Shown: positions 41,382 through 49,652 of the stretch, in pieces
How positions within the stretch are numbered: the first letter of the stretch is position 1
How the letters are laid out: every line of letters starts with the position of its first letter
Assembly (NCBI RefSeq): GCF_016907335.1
Contig: NZ_JAFBBT010000001.1
Span: 2,170,001-2,234,000, forward strand
DNA: 64,000 bases
Direction of reading: 5' to 3'
Source: Curtobacterium herbarum
GTDB taxonomy: Bacteria; Actinomycetota; Actinomycetes; Actinomycetales; Microbacteriaceae
Notes under the pieces: model-generated
What the model was told of the DNA's origin: nothing
Seen by the model: only the letters and a program-made list of their open reading frames with translations
Databases searched by the model: none
Made by a program: the position numbers and the translations under genes

Positions 41382-42284
41382 ATGCTCGACGTCCGCCGCC
41401 TGGTGCTCCTCCGCGAGCTGTCGATCCGGGGCACGGTCGCCGCCGTCGCCGAGGCCATGAACTTCACCCCGTCGGCGGTGTCGCAGCAGCTCGCGGTGCT
41501 CGAGCGGGAGGCCGGCGTGCAGCTCCTCCGCCGGGCCGGGCGCCGGCTGCAGCTCACCCCGCAGGCCGAGGTCCTGGTGGCGGCGGCGAGCGAGGTGCTC
41601 GACACGCTCGAGCGTGCGCAGGCGTCCGTCGAGTCGACGCTGACGACCGTGCAGGGCCGCATCCGGGTCGCGGTGTTCCAGTCCGCCGCGCTCGCCCTGA
41701 TGCCGTCCGCACTCCGCACGATGGCGCTCGACCACCCGGACGTCCGGGTGGAGATGGTGCAGCGCGAACCCGAGACGGCGCTCAACGAGACCTGGGCCCG
41801 CGACTTCGACATGGTGATCGCCGAGCAGTACCCGGCGCACGCGGCCCCGCGGTTCCCGGGCCTCGACCGGCGCGACCTGACGACGGACCCGGTGCGGTTG
41901 GCGCTGCCGCCGGTGGCGACGGCACTCTGGCCGGTGACCTCGCTCGCGGAGGCCGCGACCCTGCCGTGGGTGATGGAACCGCGTGGTGCGGCCTCCCGGC
42001 ACTTCGCCGAGCAGACCTGTCGTCGCGCCGGCTTCGAGCCCGACGTCCGGTACGAGACGGCGGACCTGCAGGCGCAGATCCGGCTCATCGAGTCGGGCAA
42101 CGCCGTCGCACTGATGCCGGACCTGGTCTGGGCCGGCCGGTCGACGAGCTGCCGACTGCTCGAGCTGCCGGAACCGGGGCGGCGGACACTCTTCACGGCG
42201 CAGCGTCTGGCGAGCGCCGAGTCCCCGGCGGTGTCGGCGTTCCGGACGGCACTCGAGCGGGCGGCCGGCGCTCCCCGGTCCTGA
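41382..42284 (+). CDS. LysR-family regulator divergent from putA
   Basis: LysR-type regulator of 300 residues: MLDVRRLVLLRELSIRGTVA, then NFTPSAVSQQLAVLEREAGV form the winged helix. The effector domain includes GRIRVAVFQSAALALMPSAL. It shares an 82-bp divergent region with putA, so control of proline catabolism is the simplest inference. ATG at 41382 is preferred over 41349 because TACGCT lies six bases upstream and the shorter N-terminus fits the family. Confidence 0.92.
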   Translation: MLDVRRLVLLRELSIRGTVAAVAEAMNFTPSAVSQQLAVLEREAGVQLLRRAGRRLQLTPQAEVLVAAASEVLDTLERAQASVESTLTTVQGRIRVAVFQSAALALMPSALRTMALDHPDVRVEMVQREPETALNETWARDFDMVIAEQYPAHAAPRFPGLDRRDLTTDPVRLALPPVATALWPVTSLAEAATLPWVMEPRGAASRHFAEQTCRRAGFEPDVRYETADLQAQIRLIESGNAVALMPDLVWAGRSTSCRLLELPEPGRRTLFTAQRLASAESPAVSAFRTALERAAGAPRS

Positions 42285-42470
42285 GCGGGCACCGACACGA
42301 CGTGGCCGACCATCGTGCGGGAAACCGCACACTCCCCCCAACTCGGGTCACATTCGGGCGTCCGGGCCGGATCCGTCCGCGTTGTACCAATACGATCCGG
42401 AACAGGTCGGGGATTCTCGGCTGATTCACACACTCCGGTGCCTGACCGGAGATGGACCCTGGGGGAACCC

Positions 42471-44249
42471 GTGCACCGCAGCACAGCCTTCGTCCGACGC
42501 GCTTGCGCCGTCGGCACCGCCACTGCTCTGATCGGCCTGACGACCGGCTTCGGCGTCATGACCGCCACCACCGCGTACGCAGCTGAGGCGCCGGTCGCCA
42601 CCGCGACGACCGCGCCCGTCGTCTCAGGTGGCGACGCGACCCCGCCGACCGACACGAGCCTCCCGGCCGACGCCGGAACCGCAGCCGGCACCGCAGCCGG
42701 CACCGACGCCGGAACCGCAGCCGGCACGCCCACCGGTACCGCGACCACCGCGCCGTCGGCACCGACGGCCACGTCGGCACCGACCGCGGGTGGTACCCCG
42801 ACCGCGGGTGGTACGTCGACCGGCACCACGCCGACGACCGTCGCACCTGCGGCAGCGACCCCGGCCGCCGCGCCGGCCGCCAGCGCAGCACCGACCGTGA
42901 CCATCGTCGGGAAGGCCCAGGTCGGACAACGACTCGAGGCCGACCCCGCCGGGTTCACCGAGGACAACAACCTGAACTACCGCTGGACCGTGGACGGCGT
43001 CACCACGGCGCAGGGCCCCGCCTACTCGATCGTCGCCGCGGATGCGGGGAAGGTCGTGTCCGTCACCGTGCGCAACACGCTCGCCGGGCACACGGACGAG
43101 ACCGCGACCGCGACGACCGCGGCCGTGACGCAGCTGCCGGTTTTCGTCGACGCGGCCGGCAAGCCCGTCGTCGGCGGCACCGTCGCGGACGAGGACAGCC
43201 TGCCCCTCGAGGCCACTGCTGGCCAGGCGTACTCCTACACCTTCCGCACCACCGGGAGCCCGGCACCGAAGCTCGCACTCGCCTGGTACTACGGCGATGA
43301 CGAAGGTGACCCCGACGACCCCGAGGACACCCCCGCCGAGCAGCTGCCCGACGGCGTCACCTTCGACGCCGAGACCGGTGTCCTCTCCGTCGACACGGAC
43401 GAGGCGAACTCGTACATCGACTTCGCGGTCACCGCGACGAACGATGCGGGATCCACCACGCAGTACGTCGAACTGTCCGTCGTCGCCGGTGCACCCGTGG
43501 GCGTGGAGGTCTTCGCAGCTGACCGTCAGCAGTTCACCGACTTCCTCCAGGCAGGTGCGGGGCTCGGCTTCGAGGTCGGCGCGGAGTTCAGCGCCGATTC
43601 GTCGCGTGCCGCCGCGGCATCCGAGCGTGACGCCGCTCCGCGCGACGGCGAGATCCGCAGCTGGATCATCGACCGCCGCGGTGCGGTCACGACCGTCGAC
43701 ACGACCTACTCCGTCGACGAGGACGGTGGCGACTTCTCCGACATCGAGACTCCCGGCGGAACGCCGACGGTCCAGCAGGGCGGGATGCTGCTCACCAGCG
43801 GCGGCCTCGTCGATGCGTTCGGCAACGAGGTGACCGACGAGGACGCGATGCCGGCTCCGGTGACGTTCACCTCGAACGTCGCCTCAGACGTCATCTCCGC
43901 CGATCCGCTGTTCGGGGGCGTCGGGAACTTCACGGACGTCACCTTCACCGATGCGTCGACGCACACCCTGACCGCAACGGGTGACACGTTCTCGACGTCG
44001 TTCCCGGTCCGCGTCCTGCCGACGGCCACCGCCCCGGTCGCGACGCCCCCGGTGGTCACGGCCCCGGTCGCAGCCGCTCCGATCGGCGCTGCCCCGATCG
44101 GCACCGCCCCAGTCCGGACCACAGCGCATGGCCGTCTCGCCTACACCGGTTCGGACGCGACCGACTCCCTGCCCTGGGCGCTCGGCATGCTCGCCGCCGG
44201 TGCAGCACTGGTCGGCCTCCGCACCGTCCGTCGGCGCGCACAGCGCTGA
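42471..44249 (+). CDS. LAxTG-anchored surface protein with Ig-like repeats
   Basis: Secreted wall protein of 592 residues. A signal peptide (about 1-38, ALIGLTTGFGVMTATTAYAA) is followed by an Ala/Thr/Pro-rich stretch with GTAAGT-type repeats (about 45-135). Next come beta-sandwich modules (VGQRLEADPAGFTEDNNLNY; GQAYSYTFRTTGSPAPKLAL; YIDFAVTATNDAGS), the second like putative Ig/cadherin modules. The C-terminus has LAYTGSDA (about 556), a hydrophobic helix and RRRAQR, a class E-type sortase signal. GTG at 42471 has GGGGGAA upstream. Ligand or adhesion role unknown; no sortase gene is in the window. Confidence 0.86.
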   Translation: MHRSTAFVRRACAVGTATALIGLTTGFGVMTATTAYAAEAPVATATTAPVVSGGDATPPTDTSLPADAGTAAGTAAGTDAGTAAGTPTGTATTAPSAPTATSAPTAGGTPTAGGTSTGTTPTTVAPAAATPAAAPAASAAPTVTIVGKAQVGQRLEADPAGFTEDNNLNYRWTVDGVTTAQGPAYSIVAADAGKVVSVTVRNTLAGHTDETATATTAAVTQLPVFVDAAGKPVVGGTVADEDSLPLEATAGQAYSYTFRTTGSPAPKLALAWYYGDDEGDPDDPEDTPAEQLPDGVTFDAETGVLSVDTDEANSYIDFAVTATNDAGSTTQYVELSVVAGAPVGVEVFAADRQQFTDFLQAGAGLGFEVGAEFSADSSRAAAASERDAAPRDGEIRSWIIDRRGAVTTVDTTYSVDEDGGDFSDIETPGGTPTVQQGGMLLTSGGLVDAFGNEVTDEDAMPAPVTFTSNVASDVISADPLFGGVGNFTDVTFTDASTHTLTATGDTFSTSFPVRVLPTATAPVATPPVVTAPVAAAPIGAAPIGTAPVRTTAHGRLAYTGSDATDSLPWALGMLAAGAALVGLRTVRRRAQR

Positions 44250-44271
44250 TCCGGACGGGAGGCTCCTCCCG

Positions 44272-44307
44272 CGGCCCCGTCGATCCCTCCACGGATCGAC
44301 GGGGCCG
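44272..44307 (+). terminator. terminator of the surface protein gene
   Basis: Perfect 15-bp stem CGGCCCCGTCGATCC / GGATCGACGGGGCCG with loop CTCCAC, then TTCCGT. Confidence 0.8.
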
Positions 44308-44359
44308 TTCCGTCATCCACAGGTCGGTGGTGCCCGCGTGCCGGACCGGTCGCCGCAGC

Positions 44360-44365
44360 TAGCGT
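44360..44365 (+). promoter_or_regulatory. -10 hexamer TAGCGT, leaderless promoter
   Basis: Ends seven bases before the ATG at 44373. Confidence 0.55.
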
Positions 44366-44372
44366 TGGGGCC

Positions 44373-45017
44373 ATGCCGAGCCTGCTGCACATCGATTCGT
44401 CCGCCGACCTGTCCCACTCCCGCTCACGCGCGCTGACCGCCGCGTTCGCCGACGCCTGGCGCGCCCGCGGTCCGGAGTACACCGTGGTCCGCCGTGACCT
44501 GCACGTGGCCCCGCTGCCGCACCTCGAGACGTCGGCGCTGCACTGGGCCGCGGCCGACCGCAGGGCGGAGGAGTCCGTGCCCGACGCCGCCGAGCAGCTG
44601 CGCCAGGACGTCATCGACGAGTTGCTGGCCGCCGACGTCGTCGTCATCGGATCGCCGCTCTACAACTACACGGTGCCCTCGAGCCTCAAGGCCTGGCTCG
44701 ACCGCGTGCACATCCCGGGCGTGCTCGTCCCCGGGCCCGACGGCACGCCGCAGCCCCTGGCCGGACGTCCGGTCGTGACCGTCGTCAGCCGCGGCGGCAC
44801 CTACGACGCGGGGACGCCGACGGAGCACTGGGACCACGCGTCGCCGGTGCTCGACATCATCCTCCGCACCGCGCTCGGCATGACGGTGCACCCGGTCGTG
44901 GTCAGCGCGACCCTGGCCGACCGGCTGCCCGGGCTCGCGCCGCTGGCCGACCACGCCGCTGCCGAGTTCGCGGACGCGACGGTGGTGGTGGAACGCCTGG
45001 CGACGACGCTCGGCTGA
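44373..45017 (+). CDS. azoR: FMN-dependent NADH-azoreductase / quinone reductase
   Basis: Flavodoxin-fold reductase of 214 residues: LLHIDSSADLSHSRSRALTA, VVIGSPLYNYTVPSSLKAWL, VVTVVSRGGTYDAG. It reduces quinones and azo compounds by two electrons with NADH and FMN; a physiological role in quinone detoxification is typical. It converges on the metallo-beta-lactamase-fold gene with a 6-bp gap. Confidence 0.94.
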   Translation: MPSLLHIDSSADLSHSRSRALTAAFADAWRARGPEYTVVRRDLHVAPLPHLETSALHWAAADRRAEESVPDAAEQLRQDVIDELLAADVVVIGSPLYNYTVPSSLKAWLDRVHIPGVLVPGPDGTPQPLAGRPVVTVVSRGGTYDAGTPTEHWDHASPVLDIILRTALGMTVHPVVVSATLADRLPGLAPLADHAAAEFADATVVVERLATTLG

Positions 45018-45023
45018 CGCGGG

Positions 45024-46043
45024 TCAGGCTCGGCGGAGTTCGCCGGCGCGTCCGAGCAGGTCGGCGTGGAACACGGTCTGGCTCAGCGCGCTGGCGAGCA
45101 GGTACCCCGACATCGACTCGATCCCGCCGCTGAACGGCACGCGGGACGCCACCTCGAACACCGTCGGGTGGTCCAGGGCGTCGAGCGCGGCGGCGACGTG
45201 GCGGGTGCGCTCGTCACGGTGCGCGGCGAGCGTCCGGGCGCGGGTGACCACGTCGCGGAAGCGGTACTCGTGGCCGGGGCAGACCTCGAAGTCGGCGAAC
45301 GGCTCGAGTGCCGTCAGCGCGTCGAGCGAGTCCCGCAGCGGGTTCGATTCGGTGCGACCGCCCAGACCGATGCCGGAGTTGATCCGCGGCAGGACGTGGT
45401 CCCCCGTGAACAGCAGCCCGTCCGGCTCGTCGACGAAGCAGACGTGGCCGCCGGTGTGGCCCGGGGTCCACAGCACGCGGAGGTCCCGCCCGGGGATCGG
45501 CAACCGGTCGCCGTCCCCGAGCAGCAGATCGGCGAACGGTGCCTCGACCGTCCCCTGCCCGAGCTGCCGGCCGGAGCCCCACGCCGCCAGGACCCCGTCC
45601 AGCCGGTCGTCGGGGACGCCCCAGGTCCGGGCGTCCCGCTCGTTCTGCTCCGCGTCGGCGCGGGCGTGCTCCAGCGCGTGGACCTCGGCCGGGTGCATCG
45701 CGATCGGCGCTCCCGAGCGACGACGGAGTGCGGCGGCCGCGCCGAGGTGGTCGGCGTGCAGGTGCGTGACCGCGATGAGGGTGACGTCCTCCACCGTCCG
45801 GCCGATCTGCCGCAGGCCCTCGGTCAGGACGTCGAGTTCGCCGCCGTCGCTCCACCCCGGGTCGATGACCGCGAGCGCGCCGTCGTCCCCGTCGACGACG
45901 TAGACCAGGGTGGCGTCGGGCACACCGCCGCGGAACGGGACCGCGAGTGTCCAGATGCCGGGGCGGACCTCCTCGACGGGCGGCAGCGCACCGGCGGCGA
46001 GCGCCGCGGCCTGGACCGGGCTGACGGGCGACGGGTTCGACAC
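45024..46043 (-). CDS. metallo-beta-lactamase-fold hydrolase
   Basis: Protein of 339 residues with zinc ligands in IAVTHLHADHLGAAAAL, TPGHTGGHVCF, LLFTGDHVLP and VCPGHEYRF. A C-terminal helical domain (RDERTRHVAAALDALDHPTV, VFHADLLGRAGELRRA) resembles glyoxalase II/LACTB2-like hydrolases. Thioester or other ester substrates are likely; a beta-lactamase role is not implied. GTG at 46043 is chosen because TACGCT ends six bases upstream; the longer frame adds a low-complexity tail. Confidence 0.92.
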   Translation of the reverse strand: MSNPSPVSPVQAAALAAGALPPVEEVRPGIWTLAVPFRGGVPDATLVYVVDGDDGALAVIDPGWSDGGELDVLTEGLRQIGRTVEDVTLIAVTHLHADHLGAAAALRRRSGAPIAMHPAEVHALEHARADAEQNERDARTWGVPDDRLDGVLAAWGSGRQLGQGTVEAPFADLLLGDGDRLPIPGRDLRVLWTPGHTGGHVCFVDEPDGLLFTGDHVLPRINSGIGLGGRTESNPLRDSLDALTALEPFADFEVCPGHEYRFRDVVTRARTLAAHRDERTRHVAAALDALDHPTVFEVASRVPFSGGIESMSGYLLASALSQTVFHADLLGRAGELRRA

Positions 46044-46049
46044 GCGACC

Positions 46050-46055
46050 AGCGTA
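46050..46055 (-). promoter_or_regulatory. -10 hexamer TACGCT, leaderless promoter
   Basis: Ends six bases before the GTG at 46043. Confidence 0.6.
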
Positions 46056-46159
46056 CTGAGCGGCGGGCCGAGCCTGCGGGGCGGGGCGGGGCGGGCCGGC
46101 GGGGCGGGCCGACACCGTGCCTCCAGGCCGTCGGGCCGGGCAGCGCGTAGACAGTCGGC

Positions 46160-47206
46160 ATGGAGACCATCGCGCCCATGCTCGCCAAGGCCGTCGCCAC
46201 CGTGCCGGAACCCGACAGCGTCGCCGGGGGCCTGCGGTACGAGCCGAAGTGGGACGGCTTCCGCGGCATCGTGACGATCGACGGGGACGACGTCGAGATC
46301 GGCAGCCGCGGGGCGAAGCCGCTCACCCGGTACTTCCCGGAGTTGGTCGAGGCGTTCCGTACCCGGTTCGGCGGGCGTCCCGGACGGGTCGTGCTGGACG
46401 GCGAGGTGATCGTCCGCTCCGGGGAACCAGGACACGAGGAGCTCGACTGGGAGGCGCTGTCGCAGCGGATCCACCCGGCGGCCTCACGCGTCCAGACGCT
46501 CTCGGTCGAGACGCCGGCGCAGTTCGTGGCGTTCGACCTGCTGTTCCTGGACGGGGAGGACCTGACCTCCCGCCCGTTCGACGACCGGCGGGCAGCACTC
46601 GAGACCCTCGGTGCCGACCTGGCCGCTCCCCTGTTCGTGACCCGGACCACGCTCGACGTGGAGACCGCGCGCCGGTGGCTGACCACGTTCGAGGGCGCTG
46701 GCCTGGACGGCGTCGTCGCGAAGCCGCGGCAGCGCCCGTACGAACCGAACAAGCGCACGATGCTCAAGATCAAGCACCACCGCGAGGCCGACGTCGTCGC
46801 GGTGGGCTACCGGGTGCACAAGAGCGGCACCGGTGTCGGCTCACTCCTGCTCGGGCTGTACGACGCCGACGGCGAGCTGCGGATGGTCGGTGGCGTCTCC
46901 GCGTTCACGGACGAGCGGCGCCGGGAGCTGGTGGACGAGCTGGAGCCGCTCGTGGAGCGGGACGCGGACGGGAGGCCCGTCACCGGTGACGGCGAACGGT
47001 CGCGGTTCTCGTCGGGTCGCGACACGTCGTTCGTCCGGCTTGCGCCGGAGCGGGTGCTCGAGGTGCGGTACGACCAGATGGAGGGCACCCGGTTCCGGCA
47101 CACGGTGCAGTTCTCCCGCTGGCGTCCGGATCGGGAGGCTCGCTCGTGCGGGTTCGACCAGCTCGAGGTGCCCGCGGCGTACGACCTCAGCGACGTGCTG
47201 AGCTGA
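46160..47206 (+). CDS. ligC: ATP-dependent DNA ligase, LigC type
   Basis: ATP-dependent DNA ligase of 348 residues. Motif I is YEPKWDGFRG with the adenylated lysine at about residue 30. Later motifs include RVVLDGEVIV, FVAFDLLFLDGED, LDGVVAKPRQRPYEPNKRT and MLKIKHHREADVVAVG. The OB domain ends VLEVRYDQMEGTRFRHTVQF. LigC acts in back-up and base-excision-type repair. ATG at 46160 follows TAGACA by six bases. It faces the polymerase-domain gene across two tiny ORFs. Confidence 0.93.
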   Translation: METIAPMLAKAVATVPEPDSVAGGLRYEPKWDGFRGIVTIDGDDVEIGSRGAKPLTRYFPELVEAFRTRFGGRPGRVVLDGEVIVRSGEPGHEELDWEALSQRIHPAASRVQTLSVETPAQFVAFDLLFLDGEDLTSRPFDDRRAALETLGADLAAPLFVTRTTLDVETARRWLTTFEGAGLDGVVAKPRQRPYEPNKRTMLKIKHHREADVVAVGYRVHKSGTGVGSLLLGLYDADGELRMVGGVSAFTDERRRELVDELEPLVERDADGRPVTGDGERSRFSSGRDTSFVRLAPERVLEVRYDQMEGTRFRHTVQFSRWRPDREARSCGFDQLEVPAAYDLSDVLS

Positions 47207-47256
47207 CGCCCCCGAACGGGTGACGGCTTGTCCGTTTGACGCTCGTCCGCCATCAG

Positions 47257-47271
47257 TAGTTAGCCGAACTA
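47257..47271. promoter_or_regulatory. inverted repeat TAGTT-N5-AACTA upstream of the small-ORF pair
   Basis: TAGTTAGCCGAACTA in a 53-60 percent GC leader, next to a TTGACG -35-like hexamer at about 47237. Could be an operator or part of a promoter. Confidence 0.4.
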
Positions 47272-47349
47272 GTGATCTTGTGGAAACATTCGAGGCATCA
47301 GGGAAACGGTGGTTCTCCACCTCCCCCGCGGTCACGGATCGGAGTGGAA

Positions 47350-47511
47350 ATGAGCAACGACGTCCTCGTTCGCCGAGCACAGCGCAACCCTCTCAGCGAG
47401 GTCCGCGAAGCACGTCACCAGCGTGCCCTGCAGACCAGCGCGATCATCAGCGGGATCGCCGGCGTCACCGCCGCTGCGCTCGCCGTCATCACGTTCGGAC
47501 TGGGCGCATGA
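47350..47511 (+). CDS. 53-residue single-span membrane peptide
   Basis: Starts MSNDVLVRRAQRNPLSEVRE with a basic helix, then one hydrophobic segment TSAIISGIAGVTAAALAVIT at the C-terminus: a cytoplasmic amphipathic helix with a C-terminal membrane anchor. GGAG lies a few bases upstream of the ATG at 47350. Its stop overlaps the next ATG by four bases (ATGA). Between ligase and polymerase genes; no homologue recognised and no known toxin signature beyond small size and hydrophobicity. Confidence 0.6.
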   Translation: MSNDVLVRRAQRNPLSEVREARHQRALQTSAIISGIAGVTAAALAVITFGLGA

Positions 47512-47657
47512 TCGTCCTCGACGGCATCACGCAGGACAACCGCCGCACCTGGTCCCGCCTCACCCGATTGCACACGGCGACGGTCGGTCTGCCGCTGCAG
47601 ACCTCGCGCGTCGATGACGACGACCTGCGTCGCGAGGACACCTCCGCGCTCGTCTGA
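47508..47657 (+). CDS. 49-residue hydrophilic protein, coupled to the membrane peptide
   Basis: Sequence starts MIVLDGITQDNRRTWSRLTR and ends DDDDLRREDTSALV. It is charged, with no membrane segment, so it could interact with the upstream peptide at the membrane. ATGA overlap with the previous ORF indicates translational coupling. Not recognised. It converges on the polymerase gene with a 19-bp gap. Confidence 0.55.
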   Translation: MIVLDGITQDNRRTWSRLTRLHTATVGLPLQTSRVDDDDLRREDTSALV

Positions 47658-47676
47658 GGGTCTGGGCTCTGCTCGC

Positions 47677-48696
47677 TCAGGCCTTCTTGGCCCGGGACGG
47701 CTGCACGCGCGGCGGCTCCCCGGGCATCTTGGGGAAGTCCGGCGGGAACGGCAGTTCGCCGAGTCCGTCCTCCAGGTCGCGTCGCCACCAGTCGAGCAAC
47801 GGGTCGATGTTGCCCGGCTCGGCGGACATCGTCTCCCAGGCGTCGCCGGTCGAGGCCAGGCGCTGCGGCACGGTCAGGATCGTGAAGGCGGTGGGGTCGG
47901 CGCCGTCGAGCTCGTCCCACGCCAACGGCGTCGAGACGGCGGCGTTCGGCAGGGCACGCGGACTGTAGGCACCGGCCATCGTGCGGTCGCGGTTCGCCTG
48001 GTTGAAGTCGACGAAGACCCGGGAGCCCCGTTCCTCCTTCCACCAGGCCGTCGTCACCTGCTCCGGCATCCGTCGTTCGAGTTCCCTCGCGGCGGCGATC
48101 ACCGCGTGGCGGACGTCGAGGAACTCGTACGCGGGCTCGATCGGCGCGAAGACGTGCAGACCGCGGTTGCCGCTGGTCTTCACCCACGCCTCGAGACCCA
48201 CCTCGGCCAGGACCTTCCGCAGCTCGTGGGCGGCAGGGACGGCGTCGTGGAAGTCGGTGCCCGGCTGCGGGTCGAGGTCGATGCGGAGCTGGTCCGGGTG
48301 GTCGCTGTCATCCGCCCGGGAGGCCCACGGGTGGAACACGACGGTGTTCATCTGCGCAGCCCACACCGCGACGGCCGGCTCGTCGACCACGAGCTGCGGG
48401 TGACTCCGGGCACTGGGGTAGGTGACCGTGACCGCGCGGACGTACTCGGGGGCACCCTTCGGCGGGTTCTTCGAGAAGAACTGCTCGCCGTCGACGCCGT
48501 CCGGGAACCGCTGCAGCGAGATCGGCCGGTCGCCGTTGGCGCGGACGAAGGCGCCGCCCACGTCGACCAGGTACCGGGCCAGGTCGAGCTTGGTGATGCC
48601 GAGGTCCGGCCACAGCACACGGGACGGACTGGAGATCCGGACCTCCCGGTCGCCGTCGGGGCCGGGCACGGTGAGCGTCGTCGCCGGTGTCGCCAT
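47677..48696 (-). CDS. LigD-type polymerase domain protein (primase-polymerase)
   Basis: Stand-alone LigD polymerase domain of 339 residues, an AEP-superfamily enzyme that fills ends in non-homologous end joining. It has RVLWPDLGITKLDLARYLVD, LQRFPDGVDGEQFFSKNPPK, the metal-binding DQLRIDLDPQPG and VKTSGNRGLHVFAPIE. Ligase and nuclease domains of full LigD are absent and Ku is not in the window. ATG at 48696 follows TACGTT by seven bases. It is convergent with the ligC side, separated by the small ORFs. Confidence 0.93.
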   Translation of the reverse strand: MATPATTLTVPGPDGDREVRISSPSRVLWPDLGITKLDLARYLVDVGGAFVRANGDRPISLQRFPDGVDGEQFFSKNPPKGAPEYVRAVTVTYPSARSHPQLVVDEPAVAVWAAQMNTVVFHPWASRADDSDHPDQLRIDLDPQPGTDFHDAVPAAHELRKVLAEVGLEAWVKTSGNRGLHVFAPIEPAYEFLDVRHAVIAAARELERRMPEQVTTAWWKEERGSRVFVDFNQANRDRTMAGAYSPRALPNAAVSTPLAWDELDGADPTAFTILTVPQRLASTGDAWETMSAEPGNIDPLLDWWRRDLEDGLGELPFPPDFPKMPGEPPRVQPSRAKKA

Positions 48697-48703
48697 GCAG
48701 CGG

Positions 48704-48709
48704 AACGTA
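48704..48709 (-). promoter_or_regulatory. -10 hexamer TACGTT, leaderless promoter
   Basis: Ends seven bases before the ATG at 48696. Confidence 0.5.
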
Positions 48710-48797
48710 CTCCGACGGCCGGGGCCCGGCGTGGAGCGCGACGCACACCGCGCGGAGCAGCGCGACGGACACCGCAGCGCGACGCGGCCGGACCCGG

Positions 48798-48803
48798 CAG
48801 GAT
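48798..48803 (+). promoter_or_regulatory. -10 hexamer CAGGAT, leaderless promoter
   Basis: Ends six bases before the GTG at 48810, head of a three-gene run. Confidence 0.5.
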
Positions 48804-48809
48804 GGACCG

Positions 48810-49643
48810 GTGACCGCGTACCTCGGGGTGGACCTGGCCTGGGGGCTCGGCACCGAACAGCGCGCGCCGAACGAGACCGGACTCGCCGCCCTCGACGACG
48901 CCGGCCGGGTGACCGACGCCGGGTGGGCCCGCGGTGTCGACGACGTCACCGCCTGGATCGCCGAACGGCTCGGGCCGCGCACCCTCGTCGCGGTGGACGC
49001 GTCGCTCGTCGTCACGAACCCGACCGGAATCCGCGAGTCCGAGCGGCAGGTCGGGCAGCGCTACGGCCGGTGGAAGGTCGCCGCGAACCCGACGAACCTG
49101 GCCTCGGCCGCGAGCGCCGGCGCCCGGCTGCTCGACCGACTGACGGCCCTCGGCGTCACGTACGTCAGCGACACCCGGGCGATGCACGCCCGGACCGGAC
49201 CGGCGGTGTTCGAGTGCTACCCGTACACGACCCTGGTCGGGGTGGCCGAGTTCGGTTACGACGTCGAGCGTCCCCGGTACAAGCGCCTCGACACGTCCGT
49301 GCCCCCGGCGGTCGCGCGCCAGCGTCGGGCGGAGGCGTTCGACGAGCTCGTCCGACGCATCCGCACGACGGCGTTCGACCCGCCCCTCGACCTCGACGCG
49401 CACCCGCTCACCCGGGCCCTCCGCGACCCGTCGGTGCTGCACGGGCCGACGCACAAGCACCGCGAGGACCTGCTCGACGGCGTCCTCTGCGCGTGGACGG
49501 CGGCGTTCTGGGAGCGGCACGGCGACGAACGCGTGCAGGTGCTGGGTGGTGATCCGGGCCTCCCGTCCGACCCGCTCGACGCGCAGGGCCGGCTGCCGGC
49601 CCTCGTCGCCCCCGCGCGCCGGTCGCAGCGTCCCGCTCGCTAG
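48810..49643 (+). CDS. DUF429 RNase H-like fold protein
   Basis: Protein of 277 residues starting MTAYLGVDLAWGLGTEQRAP with the RNase H-like acidic GVDLAW strand. Then come LVAVDASLVVTNPTG, RESERQVGQRYGRWKVAANP and a conserved VFECYPYTTLVG. The C-terminus contains THKHREDLLDGVLCAWTAAF. DUF429 proteins are predicted nucleases without proven substrate. It is nine bases upstream of the mshA-like gene, so co-transcription is likely. Confidence 0.88.
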   Translation: MTAYLGVDLAWGLGTEQRAPNETGLAALDDAGRVTDAGWARGVDDVTAWIAERLGPRTLVAVDASLVVTNPTGIRESERQVGQRYGRWKVAANPTNLASAASAGARLLDRLTALGVTYVSDTRAMHARTGPAVFECYPYTTLVGVAEFGYDVERPRYKRLDTSVPPAVARQRRAEAFDELVRRIRTTAFDPPLDLDAHPLTRALRDPSVLHGPTHKHREDLLDGVLCAWTAAFWERHGDERVQVLGGDPGLPSDPLDAQGRLPALVAPARRSQRPAR

Positions 49644-49646
49644 GCT
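49641..49646 (+). promoter_or_regulatory. -10 hexamer TAGGCT, leaderless promoter
   Basis: Ends six bases before the GTG at 49653; a possible internal promoter in the run. Confidence 0.5.
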
Positions 49647-49652
49647 GGGCCG

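Noticed and set aside
37628..42424. A 1598-residue plus-strand open frame opposite putA
   Set aside because: Low-complexity shadow of putA, which has all active-site motifs.
47350..47657. Firm toxin-antitoxin assignment for the small-ORF pair
   Set aside because: The gene layout is suggestive but neither product matches a known toxin or antitoxin, so it is reported only as an open observation.
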